A DNA stretch of 64,000 bases, taken from positions 1,914,601-1,978,600 of the forward strand of contig CM030863.1 in assembly GCA_018105865.1 (NCBI GenBank). The letters are read 5' to 3'. The notes under the pieces were generated by a model. The model searched no databases, had not been told where the DNA came from, and was given only the letters and a program-made list of their open reading frames with translations. This DNA is from Metaphire vulgaris (lineage: Eukaryota; Annelida; Clitellata; Crassiclitellata; Megascolecidae). The position numbers and the translations under genes were made by a program. The stretch's first letter is position 1, and every line of letters starts with the position of its first letter. Below, in pieces: positions 58,183 through 64,000 of the stretch.

Positions 58183-58568
58183 AAGAACAGAACCCCACTG
58201 CTAAAAGGCCCCAAATCCCCGCTAGGGGCTCGCGCTCCACTCTCGCCATGCCCCTCCACTGCTCCAGGCCACAAATCGCACCATGCCTAGAATTAATGGG
58301 ACAAATTGTCGTGAAATCATGTTACAGTCAATAAAAAGACCATTTAGCCAAACGTGCAAGTGAAAACCAACGGACAAAATCACATCACAGACAAACGACA
58401 ATGCGATCGAGTCTCAATTATTCCAATGTTCCCACTTGGTCTTACACGAGTTCTGGAAGTTGTGGCCAAAAAGATTCGCAGTAACATTAAATAGTTTTAG
58501 CAGAAATGCTGATGTCATGATCGAAATGAAGGGAAAAGTTGAAACGTGGAAAGTAGTTTCACTCGCCC

Positions 58569-58569
<1 letters not shown>

Positions 58570-58650
<81 letters not shown>
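58570..58650. repeat. AAT microsatellite
   Basis: About 27 AAT units. Confidence 0.95.
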
Positions 58651-58651
<1 letters not shown>

Positions 58652-58726
58652 GTTTAAAGTGGTTCAGGAGGGTTTTCCTTGTGTGACAACCGCTGCTTAA
58701 TAAACTAGTTTTTACCGTATCCTCAG

Positions 58727-58886
58727 CAGGGCGCGATTTGTGACCAGGAGCAGTGGGGGGATATGTCGAGCTTGGGGATGTAGTTGCTGGGGAAGTGTAG
58801 CAGTGGGGAGATGTAGTGGTGGGGGATGTAGCAGTAGGGGGATGCAGTGGGTGGAATCCCCCCCTCCCCCTACAAATCGCGCCCTG
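58727..58886. mobile_element. hAT-like MITE (CAGGGCGCGATTTGT ends)
   Basis: CAGGGCGCGATTTGTGACCA to TACAAATCGCGCCCTG, with an exact 8-base duplication ATCCTCAG. A fragment with CCACAAATCGCACCATGCC lies at about 58268. Confidence 0.9.
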
Positions 58887-59010
58887 ATCCTCAGTCAGCT
58901 AAGGTTCTCACGTTAGCAATATTTACCGTTAGAATTTTCATGGCCGTAACCAAGACTAACTGGGCCACAGTCCAACGATACAAGAGTTCGACTGTCTTAC
59001 ATAATACAGT

Positions 59011-59272
59011 CAGTGGCGTAACGTGGGGGGGGGGCACTTTGTTGACAGCCCCCGGGCCCCGGGCGGGGCCCCCGAAGAGGGTCTGAGCTAGGGTTAGGTT
59101 AGGGTTAACCCTAACCTAACCCTAACCCTAGAAATGATGTGCTGATGACCTTTTTTTTGCTCGTCAGGATAAAAAAGGAGGTGATGACGTTTTTTTGCTC
59201 GTCAGCTCGAAACTCTAGGGCCCCCATGGCAAAGATGCCCCCCGGGCCCCCAAAAGTCACGCTACGCCACTG
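59011..59272. mobile_element. hAT-like MITE (CAGTGGCGTAACGT ends)
   Basis: CAGTGGCGTAACGTGGGG to AAGTCACGCTACGCCACTG, with an exact 8-base duplication AATACAGT. The core contains facing telomere-like repeats (AGGGTTAGGTTAGGGTTAAC). Confidence 0.9.
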
Positions 59273-59276
59273 AATA

Positions 59277-59452
59277 CAGTGCAACTTCCTTATAACGTAT
59301 TTGGCGGGTCTGTAAAATTTAGCGCATAATATCCGAGATACGTTATATCCAAGACCATCCAATATGTCAGCGCATCACACGGGACCGTACATTTCGGTAC
59401 GTTATAACCGAATATACGTTATAATCGAGTGCATTATATCAAAGTTCTACTG
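59277..59452. mobile_element. Tc1/mariner-like MITE (CAGTGCAACTTCCTTATAACG)
   Basis: CAGTGCAACTTCCTTATAAC to TATATCAAAGTTCTACTG, TA on both sides. It abuts the hAT-like element to its left, which inserted at its end: the 8-base duplication includes the first bases of this element. Confidence 0.85.
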
Positions 59453-59601
59453 TAGTTATTTCATTCTGTTTCACAACCACAACCCCCCCCCGACTAAAGA
59501 AATCCCAGCACTGACACAAATGTTTGCATTGAGCTGTATCTCTTCCCGTCCAGCCAAGTCAATCCCCAAAGGCATGGAGTCTGGATGGAACACTGCCTAC
59601 G

Positions 59602-59793
59602 CAGTGGCGGCTCCAGGATTTGGCAAGTGGGGGCCGTTGGGGTGGCAACTTGTAAGCATGGAGGGTCCATCATTTGTTGATAGGTACGTAGTAGTAAGTA
59701 TAGGGTCCCAACAGGGAGGCCACTGGGTGGGGGTAGATATTCAATAAGGGACACGGGCTCTCCAAACCCTCCTCCCATTTAGAGCCGCCACTG
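59602..59793. mobile_element. hAT-like MITE (CAGTGGCGGCTCCA ends), copy
   Basis: CAGTGGCGGCTCCAGGATTT to TTTAGAGCCGCCACTG. It lies between two pieces of CAGTGTTTTATCCAGAC-type sequence (about 59530-59596 and 59830-59960), so it probably landed in an older MITE. Confidence 0.85.
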
Positions 59794-59981
59794 TGTCTAC
59801 AACCCATTTTCATCAATTGGCTACGCCCCCTCAAAAATATCCGAGCAATGACACAAATTTCTGAAGTTTTTGCATTGAACTGAACCTCTTGTCGTCCAGC
59901 CAAGTCAACCCCTCCCCCAGGCTTGGAAGTTGTAGTCTGGATAAAAACAAAACACTGTCCCATCTCCACGCGGAGAGTGTC

Positions 59982-60398
59982 TCACTGACGTCTCAGGATG
60001 TATCCGAGGAGACCGACCAGCGCCGCCGCCGCGAGAAACCCGCGCGGCGTCTCCAGGATGCTGAGCCGCTCGCCCTGCATGGCGTCGCTGATGAACTTGA
60101 CGCCGTTGACGGGGATGGTGTCCGTGTCGACGACCACCCGGTCGCCGCCGACGACGTTGACGGCCGTGCAGGTGTAGTTGCCGTCCCGGACCATCGTCAT
60201 CCGGCCCTTCGTCGTCTGACGGGCGTCCCGGCGCGCCTTCGACGCCGGCTCCGTCGTCGACTCCTCGCCGTACGGACCGAGCCACGTGACGGTCGGCGCC
60301 GGGTCGCCGTCGGCGGTGCAGACGAGCGTCATGCCGTCCGAGTCGATGGTGGCGTTCAGGATGGACGGCGGACGACACTTCAGGTCGTATTCGGAGAT
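59982..60398 (-). CDS. LRR-Ig gene, exon c (Ig domain, membrane tail, stop)
   Basis: The acceptor is TTCTTCAG. In phase 0 it starts ISEYDLKCRPPSI, supplying the fourth cap Cys, then an I-set/C2-type Ig domain with N-glycosylation sequons (NAT, NYT), then a 15-residue hydrophobic segment and a 4-residue basic tail. The tail could be a short transmembrane anchor; GPI attachment is an alternative. Confidence 0.9.
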   Translation of the reverse strand: MSEYDLKCRPPSILNATIDSDGMTLVCTADGDPAPTVTWLGPYGEESTTEPASKARRDARQTTKGRMTMVRDGNYTCTAVNVVGGDRVVVDTDTIPVNGVKFISDAMQGERLSILETPRGFLAAAALVGLLGYILRRQ

Positions 60399-63008
60399 CT
60401 GAAGAATTAAGTAAGCAAGTAAAAGCGATACGTTGTATAGCAGGGTTTAATCTAGGCCGTTTCCCGGGGGGAAATTGCCCTTCCTCCGGAAATTTCAAAT
60501 TCGCCTTCCCCTCCCCGAAATTTTTGGCATACTACATCAACTAACAGCAGCCCCCCTAGCTGACTTTCTCTCCGGCCTTTTCAGTTCCCTTCCCGGAGTC
60601 TAGATTAGGCACTGCGTTGTAGCATAGTCTGTAATCTGTAGTGTCCGTGATGGACAAGACTTTAGAGGGAGAAACGTTCGTCAGATCAGCCGAGCGGAAC
60701 GCCGGGATATTGATTAGCGGTGAAATCAATCAAGCGGAACAGCGCAGTATTGATTGATTGGCGGCAAAATCGATCGAGCGAACCGGTGGAATTTTAACTG
60801 GCGGTGAAATCAATCAATCAGAACGGTGGAATATTGATTTCTGGCTCAAAATCAGTGGAGCGGAAGAGCGGAATATTGATTGTCGGTTAAATCAATCGAG
60901 CGGAACAGTGCAATTTATTTTGATTGGCGGTGAAATCAATCAAGCAGTACAGTGCAATATTGATTGGTGGGTGGCGGGGACCTAACGAGACTAGGTCAGT
61001 GTTTAATCTGGACTCCTGGACTCCGGGGGGAACTCCGGGAGATATTCTGCTAGGAGCTGCTGTTAATCCATGTAGTATGCCAAAATTTCCGGGGAGGTTA
61101 GAATCTGATGTTCAATTCTGTCACCATCAATGCCGTGGGAAAGAACGCCTTGACATTCATTCAATAATTCTACGCCCCAAAGCAAATCCATTCATTAATT
61201 CATAGATTTCAACATTTTCTGAATCGCCAACCTGTAAGACAACCAAGGCAAAGAGCATGACGAGAATCGAACCAGTGTTTAATGTTTAATCTAGACTCTT
61301 CCATTTACGTTACTGCTGTTAATCCATGTAGTATGCCAAAAGTTTCATAACTTGAAATTGTTTCAAAACAGTCTAGATTAAACACTGAATCGAACCTGCG
61401 GTCTTTCCCCCCTTCCATTTACGTTACGTGAATTCCAAGTCATAACTCCACTGTTTCAAACATATTCCGAAATCACGAACAAAACTTGTATGCATAAAAC
61501 AATACTCTATGTTATATTCTTACCGTTAGAATTAAAAAATTCTTACATGCCAGCAACGATTTTAAACGGTGTCACGACAAAACGTTCACCGACAAAACGC
61601 GCACGACAAATGGTTCACGACAAATGGTTCACGACAAAATGATTGTTAATATGTCTAAAGACTAAAGTATGGGGGCCACTGGGGTCAGGCATTCAATAGG
61701 GGACACAGGCCCCGGGCCCCAAAATAGAGCCGCCACTGTTTCCATAAAATAACTTCAAACGTTTTGTCGTGAACCATTTGTCGTGCGCGTTTTGTCGGTG
61801 AATGTTTTGTCGTGGAACCGTTTTAAACTGTTACGACAGTTATTGTCACTATAGCGCTTTCACTCCGAATTGTAGCAAATGGTTGGCCACACCTGATCTA
61901 GACTTAATAGTACTATAGAATTATGCAGTGCCGCTATAGAAGTTTAAGATCAGATTAGAGCCAGGGGCGTAGCGACTGGAGGGGGTATATCGGTATATAT
62001 ACCCCAAAATAAGACTACCTCAAGATTTTGCGATGTGTTTTTTTAAGATTTTCAAAGTTTTTAAGATTTATACCGCCCAAATCACATTATACCCCTCTCA
62101 GATCAGATTCCTGGCTACGCCCCTGATTAGAGCGATGCAGCGGCGTACCTGCGAGAAGTTCCTCGCCTCCGGAGTCTTGCACGCCAGACCTGGAGCGGGG
62201 AACGCCGATCCAGTTGCGCCGGACTCCGTTCCAACCATCGAAAGAACCACTTGATCTCGCAGTTACAGTGGAACGGATTGGCGTCGAGGGTGAGGTTCTC
62301 CAGGCGCGAGAAGAACGGTTCCAGGGCGCCGGGCAGCGTCTCCAGTTCGTTCCCGTTCAGGAGCAGGACCTTCAGTCGGGGCAGGACCCGCGAAAAGTCG
62401 CCGTCGAACTCGACGATGTCGTTGTCGGCCAGATCGAGGACGGCGAGCCGGGGCAGCGGATCGAAGGCGTCGGCGGCCAGCGTCGCGATGCCGTTCGAGC
62501 TGAGGTTGAGGTGTTCGAGGCTGCCGAACGGAGCAAACGACTCCCGCGAGATCCGGTTTATCTTCACGCCGCTCAGCGACAGACTTCGAGTCACCTTCTG
62601 CGCGGGTTTCTTCCTGTAGAACAGCGATCGGTCAATTGCTCCCACCCCCTCCCCCCAGAGGCGGATCAGAGAATTCGGTTGGAGGGAGGAGGAGGAGGAA
62701 GGAGGAAGGGCATTCACAGTATCTTATGGGCGAAATCCTTAATAGAGGCCTGCATTCTACCGGCCGCATATCTTGTTATCATCCTCCATAAAAATACTTT
62801 GCTGCGACTGCCTACTATATACCTGGATCTACAACATCGACCGATCACCACGGACTACGGATTACGGACTGTATGGATTTCAACCAGATGGATCGCTCGT
62901 GAATGAGCTGGTGCACTGCGCCAAGCTTTCAGGCAGCGCTATAGAAATTCCATTTTACTCACTTACTTACTTACTTATAGTACTGTAGGATAATAGATTG
63001 GTCTACTG

Positions 63009-63046
<38 letters not shown>

Positions 63047-63083
63047 GCTACTGCTGCTACTACTGCTACTACTACTACTGCTG

Positions 63084-63131
<48 letters not shown>

Positions 63132-63368
63132 CTGCTGCTGCTGCCACCTGCCACCACCACCACCACCACCACCACCACCTGCTACTGCTACTGCCACTAC
63201 TACTACCACCACACACCACCACCACTGCACTACTGCTACTACTGCTACTACTACTACTACTACTGTATTACTATTACTACTACTACCACTGCCACTGCCA
63301 CTGCTACTGCTGCTACTGCTGCTGCTGCTGATGATGATGATGATGACGATGATGATGATGATGATGAC

Positions 63369-63446
<78 letters not shown>

Positions 63447-64000
63447 AAATGCGTTTGAAGTTTACTTGTCGGCGCTCCAGAACTTAATTGTTTCCAGCGG
63501 ATTTCTGTCGAGAGCGATTTCCTCGTAGTCTCCGTGTTTAAGGAACGCGGTCGACGTGATTCCATCGTTGGTGAGTACCAGTTTTTCCAGGTGGAAACCC
63601 TTGAACGCCTCTTCCTTGATGTCGAGCGGTTGAAGATTGTCGCTGATCTGGAGCTGCCGGATTCCGGACGCCAGCGCCGACCAGGTGTCCGGCTTGACGC
63701 TCTTGATGTTGCACCGGTTGAAGACGAGGCGGGCGACCGTCGAATCCTGGAACGCCCGCGGCGAGATCCTTCCGAGAACCGGATTGTTGGCGAATTCCAG
63801 GTGTGCTATCCGGAGTCCGCGAAACACGTGGTCGTCCAGCACCTGGATGGGGTTGTTGGACAGGAGCAGGTGATCGAGGACGGACAGTCCTCGAAACGAA
63901 GACTCCGAAACGGATCTGATCCGGTTGAATCTGAGATCGAGACGGCGCAGATCCGGTAGATCGGCGAACGGTTCGTCGGCGATGTTCTCGACGTCGCAAC
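59982..64000 (-). CDS. LRR-Ig cell-surface protein, 3' part, with frame break
   Basis: Three minus-strand exons encode an extracellular LRR array, a C-terminal LRR cap, one Ig domain and a C-terminal hydrophobic segment (FLAAAALVGLLGYIL) ending LRRQ-stop. The N-terminus lies beyond the window. LRR repeats of about 24 residues (LRRLDLRFNRIRSV, LEHLNLSSNGIATLAADAF, LAVLDLADNDIVEF) lead into a CysXCys cap (NPFHCNCEIKWFFRW). The Ig domain has its Cys pair (TLVCTADGDPAP, DGNYTCTAVN) and a Trp core. The architecture matches LRR-Ig families such as AMIGO, LINGO, LRIG and the Trk ectodomain, which act in adhesion and receptor signalling; I cannot choose among them. The segment coding the cap changes frame by one base inside exon b, so as written the Ig and membrane part would be lost. 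Exons are far more GC-rich than the flanks. Confidence 0.85.
60695..60975. repeat. Minisatellite in LRR-Ig intron, about 48-base unit
   Basis: About six units of GGCGGTGAAATCAATCAAGC followed by GGAACAGTGCAATATTGATT. Confidence 0.9.
61003..61392. mobile_element. CAGTGTTTAATCT[AG]GACT-type element, nested copies
   Basis: CAGTGTTTAATCTGGACTCC at 61003 and the inverse AGTCTAGATTAAACACTG at about 61371. An internal CAGTGTTTAATGTTTAATCTAGACTC at about 61273 and a related pair at 60441-60617 suggest overlapping insertions. Confidence 0.6.
61559..61828. mobile_element. Foldback element (ACGACAAAACG arms) with nested MITE
   Basis: The left arm TTTTAAACGGTGTCACGACA, with four CACGACAAA-type units, is mirrored at the right (TTTGTCGTGCGCGTTTTGTC, GAACCGTTTTAAA). 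A fragment of the CAGTGGCGGCTC MITE (about 61672-61738) sits in the centre. Confidence 0.8.
61972..62125. mobile_element. hAT-like MITE (CAGGGGCGTAGC ends), copy 3
   Basis: CAGGGGCGTAGCGACTGGAG to GATTCCTGGCTACGCCCCTG, with an exact 8-base duplication ATTAGAGC at 61964-61971 and 62126-62133. Its edge is 15 bases from the LRR-Ig exon b donor. Confidence 0.95.
62149..62613 (-). CDS. LRR-Ig gene, exon b (last LRRs and Cys cap; frameshift)
   Basis: Acceptor TTCTACAG, donor GTACGC. It reads KPAQKVTRSLSLSGVKI through two LRRs to NPFHCNCEIKWFFRW in the frame set by exon a. From about 62230 on, the expected cap sequence (GLACKTPEARNFSQ) is in the next frame, and only that frame joins exon c in phase 0. 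The remaining original frame turns Arg-rich and hits a stop after splicing. This implies a net one-base loss in this copy or an assembly error. Confidence 0.85.
63005..63446. repeat. Long compound TAC / TGC / CAC / GAT microsatellite
   Basis: About 440 bases of trinucleotide repeats in the LRR-Ig intron, ending 20 bases from the exon a donor. All ORFs through it are low-complexity noise. Confidence 0.95.
63466..64000 (-). CDS. LRR-Ig gene, exon a (LRR array; runs off window)
   Basis: Open from the window edge, about 178 residues with roughly seven LRRs (DEPFADLPDLRRLDLRFNRI, DDHVFRGLRIAHLEFANN, FHLEKLVLTNDGI). The donor GTAAAC after 63466 is in phase 2, which fits exon b. Confidence 0.9.

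Noticed and set aside
59889..60410. Plus-strand ORF of 173 codons
   Set aside because: It is the antisense shadow of the GC-rich Ig exon.
62214..62906. Plus-strand ORF of 230 codons
   Set aside because: It is the antisense shadow of LRR exon b plus intron; the minus frame carries the LRR consensus.
62971..63565. Poly-Ser, poly-Ala and poly-Met ORFs
   Set aside because: Artefacts of trinucleotide repeats in the LRR-Ig intron.
63534..63959. Plus-strand ORF of 141 codons
   Set aside because: It is the antisense shadow of LRR exon a.

Overview
This is animal nuclear DNA, not bacterial, viral or plasmid DNA. It has split genes with GT-AG introns, single exons of 87-535 bases separated by introns of up to 16 kb, an AT-rich background (roughly 60% A+T by eye), dense microsatellites, tRNA- and 5S-derived SINE-like copies, LINE 3' fragments and many short hAT- and Tc1/mariner-like MITEs. 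The one fully assembled gene belongs to the GRB7/10/14 adaptor family, so the source is a metazoan. The mix of short DNA transposons suggests an invertebrate, possibly marine, but I cannot name the species.

Layout. (1) 0.6-4.2 kb, minus strand: exons of an unrecognised gene that runs off the left edge. (2) 4.7-5.7 kb, plus: a broken copy of a mobile-element-associated protein, split by an inserted LINE tail. (3) 7.0-7.4 kb, minus: a 118-codon ORF with one hydrophobic segment. (4) 7.4-24.4 kb: no gene found; only repeats. (5) 24.4-54.75 kb, plus: a complete 13-coding-exon gene for a 606-residue GRB7/GRB10/GRB14-type adaptor. Every exon junction keeps the reading frame, and the domain order is N-terminal PFPE motif, RA, PH, BPS and SH2. 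(6) 55-60 kb: repeat-filled flank with at least eight MITEs. (7) 60.0-64.0 kb, minus: the 3' part of a leucine-rich-repeat plus immunoglobulin membrane protein gene whose 5' end lies beyond the window. Its second exon carries an apparent one-base frame break inside the C-terminal LRR cap.

The genes do not form an operon or an evident system. The GRB-like product would act as a cytoplasmic adaptor under activated receptor tyrosine kinases. The LRR-Ig product would sit at the cell surface. No functional link between them can be read from the sequence. I found no CRISPR array, no functional rRNA or tRNA gene and no undescribed multi-gene system. The most unusual signals are the frame break in the LRR-Ig gene, a near-perfect 65-base palindrome, an integrase-like fragment duplicated inside a TA-flanked element, MITEs sitting 11-15 bases from splice donors, telomere-like cores inside foldback elements, and strong over-representation of the octamer TACCGGTA.
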